From a virus, in IMG/VR virus record IMGVR_UViG_3300027760_000053, positions 1 through 32,424 of that record: 32,424 nucleotides of DNA. The stretch is one strand, 5' to 3'. The position numbers and the translations under genes are program-made. The notes beneath the pieces were generated by a model. That model did not search any database. It saw only the letters and a list, made by a program, of their open reading frames with translations, and was not told the origin of the DNA. This document shows, piece after piece, positions 1 to 8,341 of this stretch. Position 1 is the stretch's first letter; every line of letters begins with the position of its first letter.

Positions 1-621
1 GTCGTTGGCGACTTTGAGAACGGCAACATCTATGCGTTTGATTTGGACGATTATTCGGACAATGGCAGCATTCAAAAGTGGTTGCGCTCATGGCGGGCGT
101 TGCCAACCGGCCAAAACAATTTGAAGCGTACGGCGCATCACAGCCTGCAACTGGACTGCGAAACAGGTGTGGGACTAAATCTGTACCCTGGGTACGACAG
201 CGAAAATATTGACACTGAGTCAGGGTTAGACCTTGTAGCTGAATACGTACAGACGTTTTTAACAACGCAATCGGGTGTTACTTTAACTACCGAGGCCGGG
301 GACGGTTTTCAGCCTTTAGGTCAATACGAACTGTCGGATACCGATATTAGTGGGTACAACTTAGTAACCACGTCTTATCTTGCTGCACCCGGTTACGACC
401 CTGAAGTCATGCTGCGCTGGTCAGATGACGGCGGTCATACTTGGAGCAACGAACACTGGTCGCCAGTTGGCAAAATTGGTGCGTATGGTCACCGAACTTT
501 TTGGCGTCGGTTGGGCATGACTTTAAAGCTGCGTGACCGTGTGTACGAACTGTCAGGCACTGACCCTGTAAAAATTACAATCATGGGCGCTGAACTCATT
601 TTGAGTCCAACAAATGCCTAG
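1..621 (+). CDS. P22 gp10-like packaged DNA stabilisation protein (5' truncated)
   Basis: The frame is open from base 1, so the true start lies left of the window; 206 residues are visible. The C-terminal third carries the pattern RWSDDGGHTWSNEHW (from about visible residue 139), then GKIGAYGHRTFWRRLG and a terminal strand ending in the TIMGAELI segment. This is the hallmark of the P22 gp10 family (tail accessory factor / DNA-stabilising protein), which plugs and extends the portal after packaging and is part of the tail hub. Its stop overlaps the next gene by 8 nt, as expected in a tail operon. A TTG at 43 is only an internal codon. Family call is strong; the missing N-terminus cannot be judged. 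Confidence 0.85.
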   Translation, partial: VVGDFENGNIYAFDLDDYSDNGSIQKWLRSWRALPTGQNNLKRTAHHSLQLDCETGVGLNLYPGYDSENIDTESGLDLVAEYVQTFLTTQSGVTLTTEAGDGFQPLGQYELSDTDISGYNLVTTSYLAAPGYDPEVMLRWSDDGGHTWSNEHWSPVGKIGAYGHRTFWRRLGMTLKLRDRVYELSGTDPVKITIMGAELILSPTNA

Positions 622-1309
622 CCCTAACGCTACGCCAACGCCGATCACGCCGCCGCGCGTGCCGTTGATTGACCCCCGCACGAATCTGATTGATCGCGCT
701 TGGTATTTGTTTTTCTTGTCGCTCAACAACATTGCGTCTGCTGTTGTTGATGACTCTGGGCTTACATTTAGCTCCGAGTCTTTGCTTGCGTCCTACGATG
801 CGGCGCTTCGCTCGGTCAATCAAGAATTGCAAACCCTGCCGCCGGTAGTCACTTTGCCTGCGCCTGACGTATTGGGCGACTGTTGCTCTGCCTTAATATC
901 TCAGACTGCTGAAATGCAAAAGCAGATTGAGGCTTTGCAAGTGCAGCCGATTGTTGACATTGCGGCTATCACTGCGGCCATTAGCGCTGCGTCATCAGCG
1001 CCTGTTACCAAAACTGCTGACTTTACGGTAGCTGACAATGAGACTTGGATTATCAACAACAAGTCAGGCTCGACCTGTACGGTGACTCTGCCCACGGCAA
1101 GCGCATGGTCGGGCAGATATATTACATTTAAAAACTTGCAGGCTCAGACCTTGGTGTCTGCGTCAAGCAACGTGGTGCTGATTGACAGCGCGGCGGCTGG
1201 CACCGCAATCCTCTTGGCAGTTGTAGGAAATTGGGCGACAATGGTGTCTGACGGCACAAATTGGGTCATTATGCAACAGGCCGCTAACAACAACCTGCTT
1301 TTGGAGTAA
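614..1309 (+). CDS. Structural protein, candidate tail needle (gp26 analogue)
   Basis: 231 residues. The N-terminus is proline-rich, then has a short hydrophobic/aromatic helix (PLIDPRTNLIDRAWYLFFLS, residues about 17-36). A helical middle with heptad character follows (about 60-130), then a beta-rich C-terminal knob (about 133-220) with small polar strands. Length (231 against 233 for P22 gp26), the N-terminal plug-like segment, the helical middle and the position directly after gp10 suggest a tail needle. The C-terminal part also resembles beta domains common in fibres. No catalytic motif is visible. ATG at 614 overlaps the upstream stop by 8 nt and the Shine-Dalgarno is weak, suggesting coupling. 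A virion role is likely; needle identity is inference. Confidence 0.7.
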   Translation: MPSPNATPTPITPPRVPLIDPRTNLIDRAWYLFFLSLNNIASAVVDDSGLTFSSESLLASYDAALRSVNQELQTLPPVVTLPAPDVLGDCCSALISQTAEMQKQIEALQVQPIVDIAAITAAISAASSAPVTKTADFTVADNETWIINNKSGSTCTVTLPTASAWSGRYITFKNLQAQTLVSASSNVVLIDSAAAGTAILLAVVGNWATMVSDGTNWVIMQQAANNNLLLE

Positions 1310-1312
1310 ACC

Positions 1313-1648
1313 ATGACCGTATCAGTAAAAGTCCTTGTAGCCGCAAAGTTTGCCGAAAGCTCGCAAACAACCCAGTACACCGCAACTGGCGTCACGGCCA
1401 TCATTGACAAGTTTACCGCAACTAACATCACTGCCACGGCAGCTACGATCAGCGTCAACTTGGTCACCTCGGCTGGGTCTTCTGGTAACACCAACCTGAT
1501 TACCAAGACCAAGACGCTTCAGGCTTCTGAGGTCTACACATTCCCTGAACTGGTGGGCCAAGTGCTTGGTGTTGGCGACTTTATTAGTACCATTGCTGGC
1601 ACTGCCAGCGCAATCAATATCCGCGTTTCTGGGCGTGAGGTGACTTGA
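1313..1648 (+). CDS. Small beta-rich virion-type protein, paralogue of 25216-25587
   Basis: 111 residues, Thr/Ala/Ser-rich with alternating hydrophobic residues, typical of an all-beta structural or decoration protein; no known enzyme motif. The second half (IDKFTATNITATAATISVNL ... GTASAINI) aligns with the second half of the 123-residue protein at 25216-25587 (IDNIVATNVTASVATVTVAI ... GTASAIEL), so the two look like paralogues. GGAG lies about 7 nt before the ATG at 1313. The stop TGA (1646-1648) overlaps the next ATG at 1648. Function unknown; a virion role is inferred from location between tail genes. Confidence 0.7.
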   Translation: MTVSVKVLVAAKFAESSQTTQYTATGVTAIIDKFTATNITATAATISVNLVTSAGSSGNTNLITKTKTLQASEVYTFPELVGQVLGVGDFISTIAGTASAINIRVSGREVT

Positions 1649-1992
1649 TGATTTACCACCACTTTAGCTCAGGTGTGTACGCTAAAGAAGCGTTTATTCC
1701 TGCGGGTCAAATTTTAGTGCAGCACGCGCACAAACATGACCACCTATCTATTTTGGCTAGTGGGTCTGTAGAACTTATTGTAAACGGCGTTAAATCCATT
1801 GTTAACGCCCCCGCTTGTCTGACTATAGCGGCGGGGCAACATCACGGCGTAAAATCAATTACAGATGTTGTTTGGTATTGCATACACGCCACTGATTGCA
1901 CTGATGAAGACGAAATTGATGAATTGTTAATTGTGCCTGGGGATATTGACCAGGCGCGTAATATTGCTCAGTGTTTGAGCGAAGGAGTTTGA
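1648..1992 (+). CDS. Cupin-fold protein
   Basis: 114 residues from ATG 1648, preferred over the TTG at 1645 because GAGG sits 7 nt upstream and the start forms a TGATG overlap with the previous stop. The sequence reads as a single small cupin: a metal-ligand-like segment HAHKHDHLSILASGSVELIV (cupin motif 1, HxH) and a second segment with AAGQHHGV (motif 2). The usual motif-1 glutamate is not evident. Cupins bind metals or sugars, or act as small epimerases or dioxygenases; which applies here is unknown. Its position among tail genes suggests a virion, assembly or glycan-related role rather than host metabolism. It is separated from the next gene by 1 nt. Confidence 0.7.
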   Translation: MIYHHFSSGVYAKEAFIPAGQILVQHAHKHDHLSILASGSVELIVNGVKSIVNAPACLTIAAGQHHGVKSITDVVWYCIHATDCTDEDEIDELLIVPGDIDQARNIAQCLSEGV

Positions 1993-1993
1993 T

Positions 1994-2707
1994 ATGCCTT
2001 GGATGCTTCCCGCCGCAATTATTGGCAGTTCTTTGTTTGGGGCAAATGCCGCCAACAAAGCCGCTGACACTCAAGCCGCTGCCGCTGACCGCGCTGCCGA
2101 GTTGCAGTACAAAATGTACCAAGAAAATGTGCAACGGCAACAGCCTTTTTTAGAGGCTGGAGTAGGAGCGCTTAACAAGCTGACCACTGCGGTTGATTAC
2201 AAGCCGTTTGGAATGGATCAGTATAAAGCAGACCCAGGCTACGCATTTCGTTTAGGTGAAGGTCAGAAAGCACTTGATCGTCAAGCCGCTGCAAGGGGCG
2301 GTCTGATCTCCGGCGGCGCTTTAAAAGCCGCTACTCGCTACGGCCAAGACATGGGCTCACAAGAGTACCAAAACGCTTTTAATCGTTATCAGACTGAACG
2401 TGCAGCCATGCTTAACCCGTTGCAATCATTAGCTGGTGTGGGACAAACTACGGCTACTACTTTAGGCAATGCCGGCCAGTCATATGGCACAAACGCCGGT
2501 GAAGCATACATGGGGGGTGCCAACGCACGTGCATCTGGATACGTAGGAGGCGCAAATGCGCTTACCGGCGGTTTAAGTTCGTACTTAAACTATAACCAAG
2601 GGCAAGACTATTTAAATAGACTGCGGCTCCCCGGCGTCGGTGGCGGTAGTTCTTTAATGAGTGAACCATACGCCGGTTATAACGCATCAATTGGACTACG
2701 GTCGTAA
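1994..2707 (+). CDS. DNA transfer / ejection protein (gp7-like position)
   Basis: 237 residues. It starts MPWMLPAAIIGSSLFGANAA, a hydrophobic small-residue stretch that could insert into membrane. It continues into an Ala/Gln-rich helix and the segment DPGYAFRLGEGQKALDRQAA followed by ARGGLISGGALKAATRYGQD, a pattern widespread in phage proteins annotated as DNA transfer or ejection proteins. The C-terminus is Gly/Asn/Tyr-rich (GGANARASGYVGGANALTGG). GAAGGAG lies 6-7 nt before the ATG. It heads three consecutive genes in the place of P22 7-20-16, whose products leave the capsid with the DNA. An internal virion/ejection role is well supported by pattern and order; the exact P22 counterpart is not certain. 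Confidence 0.8.
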   Translation: MPWMLPAAIIGSSLFGANAANKAADTQAAAADRAAELQYKMYQENVQRQQPFLEAGVGALNKLTTAVDYKPFGMDQYKADPGYAFRLGEGQKALDRQAAARGGLISGGALKAATRYGQDMGSQEYQNAFNRYQTERAAMLNPLQSLAGVGQTTATTLGNAGQSYGTNAGEAYMGGANARASGYVGGANALTGGLSSYLNYNQGQDYLNRLRLPGVGGGSSLMSEPYAGYNASIGLRS

Positions 2708-2716
2708 GGAACAATC

Positions 2717-4279
2717 ATGCCTTTAGATACACGAATTGCTCTTGGTGTTCAGCCGCTTCAACTTGCTGATCCATTGGCACGAGAAGGCCAAGTACAAAAC
2801 ATTTTGGCTTCGCAAGCCCAGCAACGAGCCGCTGGTACGCAACAACAAAGCTCGCAAATGCAAATTGAGCAAATGCAACGTCAAATTCAGCAAGATGAAA
2901 ATTACGTTAGCCAAATGAAAAATGCCATAGAAAAAAATGGCGGCCCGCCGGATTTGATGCAAGCGTTTCGGATAATGTCAACAAACAGAAATCCTCAAAT
3001 TTCGCAACACGGCGTAACGGGGTTGCAATCTTTGTTACGTTTGGATGCGGCAAAGAAAGCTGGCATTTATGGTGAAGTTGCGCCTGCTGCTGCTGCACCC
3101 GTCATACCAAATGCTGGGCCTGCACCTGGCGCTTTGGGTTCGGGCACGTATGGTATGGATCAAAACGTACCTATGTTTAATCAACCTAATGTCTCACCTC
3201 TTAATTTAACTAAACCGGCGGGCGCGCCTGCGCCGGTAATGAATCAATTGACGCCGCCTGCTGTTGCGCCTGTCAATCAACTTGCGGCAGCGCCGCAAGC
3301 AAATGCTGCAAAAGCATTGGAAACTGAGTACATGAAGTTGTCTCAGTATTCAGACTTGCCGGGTGTTAAAGACCGAATGACTTTAATTGCGGAAAAAATA
3401 AAACATTTAAGCACTCCTGACGTATCGACCATGCAGGCTTTAGGTTACCCGCTTACTACAGAAGGTTACGCGCAATTTAACGCGGATAAAACTAGAAATG
3501 CTGCGCCTGCGATTTTGACTAAATATCAAGATGCGCGCGCTGCGCTAATAGCCAGCGGCGTGCCTCCAGATGATCCTCGCGTTAGAGAACTTAACGCAAT
3601 GATTTTGAAAGAAACTACCCATGCGCCTGCGGCAAGCACGCAAGTTACTGTTTCTCAATCTACAGAGAAAAAATTTGGTGAAGTTTTTGGTACCAAAATA
3701 GCCGAAAGAGATGTAGGTTTATTAGACACCGCATCCAAAGCACCTGATTTGGCGGCTAACGCCAACCGAGTTTTAAGCATTTTGAACCAAGGTAATGTGT
3801 TTACAGGTTCCGCTGCCGACATCAAACTTAACATGGCCCGCGCTTTAAATCTAGCAGGTGCTGGAAACGATGAAAAAATAGCCAACACCGAGATGTTGGT
3901 GTCGGGGTTAGCGCGTCAGACTTTAGGCGCGGTTAAATCTTCAGGTCTTGGTACAGGTCAAGGATTTACAGACAAAGACTTGCAATTCTTACAAGATGCT
4001 GAGGGTGGGCGTATCACTTTGAACGCCCAAACTATTCGACGTTTAGCTGAACTTTCACATTCCGCTGCGGATAAAAGTGCAACCGCTTGGAACAAACGAG
4101 TTAAAGAAATTCCTAAATCAGCAACAGAAGGTACAGGCCTTTCTACAGAACCTATTGTTGTCCCTAAACGGTTTGGCGCAACGGCAATGCCAGCCGCACC
4201 AGCGGCAGGGGCTGTCCGAGATGGGTACCGATTTAAAGGTGGCGACCCCGCCGTTGCCACTAATTGGGAGAAACTGTAA
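2717..4279 (+). CDS. Large internal virion / ejection-type protein (gp20-like position)
   Basis: 520 residues, no recognised enzyme domain. Residues about 28-75 are Gln-rich with coiled-coil character (repeated QMQ/QIQ). About 115-200 is a long Pro/Ala/Asn linker of low complexity. The second half is helical, with KIAERDVGLLDTASKAPDLA and GAVKSSGLGTGQGFTDKDLQ. Helical-linker-helical make-up and its position between two other large structural genes fit an ejection or internal core protein. AAGGAA lies about 6 nt upstream of ATG 2717. Its stop TAA shares an A with the next ATG (TAATG at 4277-4281). Function is assigned only by context. Confidence 0.65.
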   Translation: MPLDTRIALGVQPLQLADPLAREGQVQNILASQAQQRAAGTQQQSSQMQIEQMQRQIQQDENYVSQMKNAIEKNGGPPDLMQAFRIMSTNRNPQISQHGVTGLQSLLRLDAAKKAGIYGEVAPAAAAPVIPNAGPAPGALGSGTYGMDQNVPMFNQPNVSPLNLTKPAGAPAPVMNQLTPPAVAPVNQLAAAPQANAAKALETEYMKLSQYSDLPGVKDRMTLIAEKIKHLSTPDVSTMQALGYPLTTEGYAQFNADKTRNAAPAILTKYQDARAALIASGVPPDDPRVRELNAMILKETTHAPAASTQVTVSQSTEKKFGEVFGTKIAERDVGLLDTASKAPDLAANANRVLSILNQGNVFTGSAADIKLNMARALNLAGAGNDEKIANTEMLVSGLARQTLGAVKSSGLGTGQGFTDKDLQFLQDAEGGRITLNAQTIRRLAELSHSAADKSATAWNKRVKEIPKSATEGTGLSTEPIVVPKRFGATAMPAAPAAGAVRDGYRFKGGDPAVATNWEKL

Positions 4280-6207
4280 TGGCAGGGCCGTGGGAACAAT
4301 ACCAACAACCCGCCGCCGCCAGTGGCCCTTGGGAGCAATATCAGCAGCCTGCGGCGGCTTCTAGCGGTATGCCTGGCCCTCGCAAGTCATACACTCTTGC
4401 AGAAGTGCCTGGAGCGGCGCTTGAAAATGTACCTAAAAGTGGCATGGCGTTTTTAGGTGGTGTTGCAGATATTTTTGCGCACCCCATACAAACGCTCACA
4501 AATATTTCCGATGTCGCGGCTGGCGGTGTCTATAATTTTATGCCCAAAGCAGTTCAGACTGCTATTGACGCAATTGAAGTTAATCCGGCGGCTCAAAAAC
4601 GAGCCATAGGCACTGCAAATGCTGCGGGTGGAATGCTTAAAGATAGATATGGTAATTTTGAGTCTATAAAACGCACGCTTGCTGAAGACCCCGTGGGCGC
4701 GGCGGCTGATCTATCCACCATACTATCTGGCGGCGCGACCGCAACGGCGCGGGCTGCGCCAATGGCATCTAAAGTTCTAGCAACTACGGCCAAAGTTACC
4801 AACCCAATGACGCCGATTGTTGGCGCGGCAAATTTAGGTTTTGAAGTGGCCGGAAAAGGAGGCCAACAGATTTACAACGCGTTAGACCCTAAATCTAAAG
4901 CGTACATGACGGCGGCAGAAGGCCGAGCCCCTGAGATATTGAACGCATTGGCCGCACCAGTTGAACTTGTACCAAATTCTATGCCTACCGCCGCGCAAAC
5001 AGCGGCAACGGCGGGATCGACACGGTTTGCTGCGTTAGGCAGACAAGCCGCAGAAAAATTACCTACTGAGTATTTAGGTCGTGAAGCAGCGCAAAAAGAG
5101 GCCCAGCTTGCGGCTATTCGTAGCGTAGGTAAAACTGCTGATGACATTAAAGTTGCGGAAGCCGCTAGGACTAGCGCAACTGACCCGTTGTACAGAATTG
5201 CAGACAAAACAGTGGTGCCTGCTGATGCCGCATTTGCAGCGCTTACGGAACGTCCGTCTATGGACAAAGTGCTGGCCCGCGCTAAACAACTTGCCGAAGA
5301 AAAAGGCCAAACGTTTCAAATTGGCGAGACTCGCCCTGCTCAAACAGTGCCGTCGCCCATATTGGACGCGTCAGGCAAACCCGTAGGCTATACAACGGTG
5401 CCCGGAAAAGTAGCGCAATATCCTGGCACAAGCCTGCACTACATGAAATTGGCGTTTGATGATTTGACCCATGATCCCGCTACCTTTGGTATTGGCAAAA
5501 ATGAAGCCAGCGCAATTAGTAAAACTCGTGAACAATTTTTAAATTGGTTTGAAAACAAAGTTCCCGAATACGGCCAAGCCCGTCAGACGTACTCGGCGGG
5601 CAGCAAGCCAATCAATCAAATGCAAGTGGGGCAATATCTCGAAGGTAAATTGACCCCCGCGCTTGGCGAAGAAACAGGGAAGTTGCGCGCCGCTGGTTTT
5701 GCAACCGCGCTAGAAAACGCGCCCGCCACCATACAAAAAGCAACTACAGGTCTGCCCCGCTATGATAGCTTGGCTAAAATTCTGTCGCCAGAACAAATGA
5801 CCGTGATAGAAGGTGTAAAAAACGATTTATCTCGCATAGCTGAAACTGAATACGCAGCAGGCAAAGGCGCAAAAGCTGGGCCTGATTTGCTGCACACGGT
5901 GCCGGGGGCGCAAGTGCCTAACTTGATGAACCGAGTCGCCACAGTCGCAAATGAAATTATCCGACGTTTAAAAGGCGGGGTAAACGAAAAAATTGCAATT
6001 GAAATTGCTACGGAAATGTTAGACCCAAAAATGGCAGCTGCTGCATTGCGTAAATCTATGGCTCGACAAGCAGCGGGGGAAAAGTTTGCCGACCCGTTTA
6101 AAAACGCCAACATAAGCGCTGAAAAAATACGCAATATCGGCGTAGTCAACAATTTAGCCCCGCAAGACACCGGCAACGCTCAATTTAATTTTCTGAGTGG
6201 TCAATGA
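4279..6207 (+). CDS. Large ejection-type virion protein with N-terminal WEQYQQP repeats (gp16-like position)
   Basis: 642 residues from ATG 4279; a TTG five codons upstream is rejected because the ATG forms TAATG with the preceding stop. The N-terminus holds two exact 13-residue repeats, GPWEQYQQPAAAS (residues 3-15 and 16-28); GPWEQY-type starts recur in large phage internal proteins. Residues about 45-75 (VPKSGMAFLGGVADIF) and 125-185 are Ala/Gly-rich and could be membrane-active. The rest is mostly helical with no lysozyme or transglycosylase motif that I can see. It is the last of three ejection-type genes and directly precedes lysis. An ejection role is inferred from order and composition. 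Confidence 0.65.
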   Translation: MAGPWEQYQQPAAASGPWEQYQQPAAASSGMPGPRKSYTLAEVPGAALENVPKSGMAFLGGVADIFAHPIQTLTNISDVAAGGVYNFMPKAVQTAIDAIEVNPAAQKRAIGTANAAGGMLKDRYGNFESIKRTLAEDPVGAAADLSTILSGGATATARAAPMASKVLATTAKVTNPMTPIVGAANLGFEVAGKGGQQIYNALDPKSKAYMTAAEGRAPEILNALAAPVELVPNSMPTAAQTAATAGSTRFAALGRQAAEKLPTEYLGREAAQKEAQLAAIRSVGKTADDIKVAEAARTSATDPLYRIADKTVVPADAAFAALTERPSMDKVLARAKQLAEEKGQTFQIGETRPAQTVPSPILDASGKPVGYTTVPGKVAQYPGTSLHYMKLAFDDLTHDPATFGIGKNEASAISKTREQFLNWFENKVPEYGQARQTYSAGSKPINQMQVGQYLEGKLTPALGEETGKLRAAGFATALENAPATIQKATTGLPRYDSLAKILSPEQMTVIEGVKNDLSRIAETEYAAGKGAKAGPDLLHTVPGAQVPNLMNRVATVANEIIRRLKGGVNEKIAIEIATEMLDPKMAAAALRKSMARQAAGEKFADPFKNANISAEKIRNIGVVNNLAPQDTGNAQFNFLSGQ

Positions 6208-6425
6208 TGGATCAACAAACAATCAACCTCATCCTGGGCGCGTGCATGGCCGTGGCCGGATGGTTCGCCCGCGAGTTGTGGACAGCAGTGCAAGACCTTA
6301 AAAATGACTTGTCCAAGCTGCCAACAATTTACGTTGCCCGTCAGGACTACAAAGACGATATGCGGGAAGTCAAAGAAATGCTGGGCAAGATTTTTGACAA
6401 ACTGGATCACAAAGTAGACAAATGA
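6204..6425 (+). CDS. Small membrane-anchored coiled-coil protein, lysis-associated
   Basis: 73 residues. One N-terminal membrane segment (about residues 7-22, INLILGACMAVAGWF) is followed by a charged amphipathic helix ending in a Lys/Asp-rich tail (KIFDKLDHKVDK). This layout matches small phage proteins of the haemolysin XhlA type found next to holins. Two in-frame ATGs occur (6204, 6207); 6204 forms ATGA with the preceding stop. It opens the lysis cassette. An accessory role in holin function is inferred; no homology could be tested. Confidence 0.6.
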   Translation: MMDQQTINLILGACMAVAGWFARELWTAVQDLKNDLSKLPTIYVARQDYKDDMREVKEMLGKIFDKLDHKVDK

Positions 6426-6428
6426 TTA

Positions 6429-6740
6429 ATGCGCGGCGTCATACTCTTTTTGGCGCTGGTCACGGTATCGGTCGCCCAGGACAAGTTAATTCTAAATGCG
6501 GAGCCGCCCAAGAAGCCCAAGCCGCAGCCCAAGCAGCCAAGCTGCGCGGTGCAGGAGTTGTACGCCATAGCTTGGTCAACGCACGACCCATCAGAGCGCC
6601 ACAAGGCCATGCTGGCGTGGCTGGATAAGTCAAAGTGTAGCGTGGATGACTACACACTTATATGGAACGCTTTGCCCGAGTGGGCTGGCACTGCTGATAG
6701 CCCCGCCTTGCGGGCCAAGATCATGGAGAAGGCAAGATGA
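6429..6740 (+). CDS. Secreted proline/lysine-rich small protein, spanin candidate
   Basis: 103 residues. A short hydrophobic signal peptide (residues 1-16, MRGVILFLALVTVSVA) has a plausible signal peptidase I site at SVA-Q. A Pro/Lys linker follows (PPKKPKPQPKQP, about 26-37), then a compact helical domain with two cysteines (about 39 and 70) that could pair in the periplasm. There is no lipobox, so it is not a typical outer-membrane Rz1. It sits between lysis genes, and no other Rz/Rz1 pair is visible in the cassette. No clear Shine-Dalgarno; coupling to the stop at 6425 is likely. It overlaps the next gene by ATGA. Confidence 0.6.
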   Translation: MRGVILFLALVTVSVAQDKLILNAEPPKKPKPQPKQPSCAVQELYAIAWSTHDPSERHKAMLAWLDKSKCSVDDYTLIWNALPEWAGTADSPALRAKIMEKAR

Positions 6741-6979
6741 ACGATAAAGACAAACTTGTAAATATAGTGACCTACATGGTCACCGCTACTTTGTGCGCTG
6801 TCGTGCTGTCCTTAATCTGGGCACTGATCCACGGTTTGTTTGTCAAGGAAGTAGACAACACCAAGATTTTTGAGATCATCGGCCCCGCCTTTCAGACCAT
6901 TATCGGTGGCTTGATCGGCTGGCTATCGGGCCTTAAAGTAGGCTCGCACATAGACGAGGAGAAACCTAATGTCCCTTGA
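6737..6979 (+). CDS. Two-TM holin-like membrane protein
   Basis: 80 residues with two hydrophobic stretches: about 9-33 (VTYMVTATLCAVVLSLIWAL) and about 44-66 (IFEIIGPAFQTIIGGLIGWL). The N-terminus is short and charged and the C-terminus acidic (DEEKPNVP). Size and topology fit a class II holin or an accessory holin. ATG 6737 overlaps the upstream stop (ATGA) with GAGAAGG before it, and its end overlaps the next gene by 11 nt. Because a second, better recognised holin follows, this one could be an antiholin or a regulator. No family named with confidence. Confidence 0.6.
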   Translation: MNDKDKLVNIVTYMVTATLCAVVLSLIWALIHGLFVKEVDNTKIFEIIGPAFQTIIGGLIGWLSGLKVGSHIDEEKPNVP

Positions 6980-7376
6980 CCCCATATCTGCAATGCTTGA
7001 CATTGGCAGCAAAGTCCTAGACCGAGTGCTGCCCGACCCCGCGCAGCAAGCCGCTGCCAAGCTGGAACTACTCAAACTTCAGCAGAGCGGAGAGTTGGCC
7101 CAGATCACCGGGCAGATGGACATCAACAAAATTGAAGCGGCCAGCAGCAGCATCTTTGTCTCCGGCTGGCGACCCGCTATCGGTTGGATATGCGGTGCGG
7201 GATTTGCCGTGCAATTTGTTATTGGCCCACTAGCCGAATGGGGTTCCGCTTTGGCGGGACATCCCGTTAAATTTCCCACAATGGACACGGGCACCATGAT
7301 GCCGCTGCTGTTGGGTATGCTTGGCCTGGGTGGTATGCGTACGGCTGAGAAGATGCAAGGCGTGGCTGCAAAATGA
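6969..7376 (+). CDS. Holin of the 3TMs superfamily (PF11351-like)
   Basis: 135 residues. An N-terminal amphipathic part (LDIGSKVLDRVLPDPAQQAA) leads to a helix ending in SSSIFVSGWRPAIGWICGAG, the characteristic GWRP-IGW signature of the Holin_3TMs family. Hydrophobic spans lie near residues 61-82 and 104-123. It permeabilises the inner membrane to release the endolysin encoded just downstream. GAGGAGA precedes ATG 6969 by about 7 nt. Overlaps with both neighbours show tight translational linkage inside the lysis cassette. Confidence 0.8.
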   Translation: MSLDPISAMLDIGSKVLDRVLPDPAQQAAAKLELLKLQQSGELAQITGQMDINKIEAASSSIFVSGWRPAIGWICGAGFAVQFVIGPLAEWGSALAGHPVKFPTMDTGTMMPLLLGMLGLGGMRTAEKMQGVAAK

Positions 7377-7792
7377 CGCCCAATTTCACGTTGGCAGAAT
7401 TAACTGTCACCGATCACCGAGAATTTAAAAATGAACCTAACCCTAGTGAAATTGCAAATCTCCAACGCTTGGCTAGCCTGCTGGAACAAGTTAAAAGCGT
7501 TTTGGGCGGCGTACCGATCATGGTCAACAGCGCATTTCGGAGCAAACAAGTAAATGACGCTGTAGGCAGCAAGGACACAAGCCAGCACCGGCTGGGATGC
7601 GCTGCTGACATCCGCGTGCCAGGTATGGCGCCAGACGCCGTAGTCAAAGCAGTTATCGCGGCCAAGCTGCCGTTTGACCAACTAATCCGTGAGTTTGACC
7701 GCTGGACGCACATTAGCGTACCCAATGACCCCAAGGGCAAGCCTCGGGGCCAGGTGCTAATCATCGACAGTAAGGGTACTCGCCCGTACTAA
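7373..7792 (+). CDS. Endolysin, peptidase M15A-type
   Basis: 139 residues, one compact zinc peptidase domain of the M15_3 type. Visible ligands are H72 in QHRLGCAADI, D79 in the same segment (HxxxxxxD), and H113 in RWTHISV, with acidic residues 107/109 just before it as candidate catalytic base. The early segment NSAFRSKQVNDAVG (about 52-65) is also typical. The family cleaves peptide cross-links of peptidoglycan. No signal peptide, so it needs the holin. ATG overlaps the holin stop (ATGA). The 3' end overlaps tail-to-tail by 36 nt with the convergent minus-strand gene; no terminator is visible there. Confidence 0.88.
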   Translation: MTPNFTLAELTVTDHREFKNEPNPSEIANLQRLASLLEQVKSVLGGVPIMVNSAFRSKQVNDAVGSKDTSQHRLGCAADIRVPGMAPDAVVKAVIAAKLPFDQLIREFDRWTHISVPNDPKGKPRGQVLIIDSKGTRPY

Positions 7793-7927
7793 CTGCATAG
7801 CGTCCTTCAGGTCACCGCGCAGTTGCTCCAAAGCATCTTGCTGGGCCTGTAGGCGTAGATACGCCTCCAGCGCAAATTTTGCTAAGTTTTCATTTGTCCA
7901 GGCGGCGAAATTTGGTGTGTTTTGCAT
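7757..7927 (-). CDS. Small helical protein of unknown function
   Basis: 56 residues from ATG 7927, starting MQNTPNFAAWTNENLAKFAL and continuing as a charged/Gln-rich helix (RLQAQQDALEQLRGDLKDAM). The frame is open further upstream to 8047, but that would overlap the preceding gene by over 150 nt, so 7927 is preferred. It is the last gene of the leftward operon. No Shine-Dalgarno is obvious; coupling to the upstream gene (38-nt overlap) is plausible. Not recognised; possible short coiled coil. Confidence 0.5.
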   Translation of the reverse strand: MQNTPNFAAWTNENLAKFALEAYLRLQAQQDALEQLRGDLKDAMQLVRASTLTVDD

Positions 7928-8156
7928 TTGGTTTAGGGCAGTCTTTGGGTGGAACGATAACGCACCATACGGCTTGTGCTGGCGCTTGGTGTTGGGCTTC
8001 TGTCCAGCTACTAATGTAAGAATCTGGCATATTACGGAGCGCCGCATAAATTGAATCAGTCTTGCGGTCTAATTGTTCGGCTAAGTCCAATACAGTCATA
8101 CCGTCACGATGCCAACGCAACAAGCGCCGGATGTGGGGGTGATTAGCGGGGATCAA
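7890..8156 (-). CDS. Small putative helix-turn-helix protein (TTG start)
   Basis: 88 residues beginning at a TTG (8156-8154). This start is chosen because AAGGAG lies 8 nt upstream (8165-8170) and the TTG forms a TTGA overlap with the preceding gene's stop. Residues about 5-41 (HIRRLLRWHRDGMTVLDLAE, then QLDRKTDSIYAALRNM) read like a helix-turn-helix of the kind that decides when to scan 'rules' along DNA. The C-terminal half has two cysteines (65, 73) and a basic end. A DNA-binding role, perhaps in regulating this operon, is inferred from the helical pattern only. Confidence 0.6.
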   Translation of the reverse strand: MIPANHPHIRRLLRWHRDGMTVLDLAEQLDRKTDSIYAALRNMPDSYISSWTEAQHQAPAQAVWCVIVPPKDCPKPNAKHTKFRRLDK

Positions 8157-8341
8157 GAATTGCGCTCCTTGAGTTTGGCTTCTGCCCACAATGCGCCAGC
8201 ACCAAAACCTCCATCTGTCCAAATTGCGGTTGTTTTTTCATTATCCGTCAACCCTACCCACGGGCGCTGGTACACCTGTGTGTCATCATCATCTAGCTTG
8301 TCTTGCGCCGCTGTCTTCTTGCTTTGATAGCCTGTCATCAT
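8153..8341 (-). CDS. Conserved-looking small phage protein
   Basis: 62 residues, starting MMTGYQSKKTAAQDKLDDDD and continuing TQVYQRPWVGLTDNE. I recall similar short 'GYQSKK...QVYQRPWVGLT' proteins from other phages as uncharacterised. ATG 8341 forms ATGA with the upstream stop; a GGGGGA run immediately precedes it and a second ATG at 8338 is equally possible. The N-terminus is basic/acidic and the end is Gly/Ala/Lys-rich. No enzymatic motif. Function unknown. Confidence 0.6.
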   Translation of the reverse strand: MMTGYQSKKTAAQDKLDDDDTQVYQRPWVGLTDNEKTTAIWTDGGFGAGALWAEAKLKERNS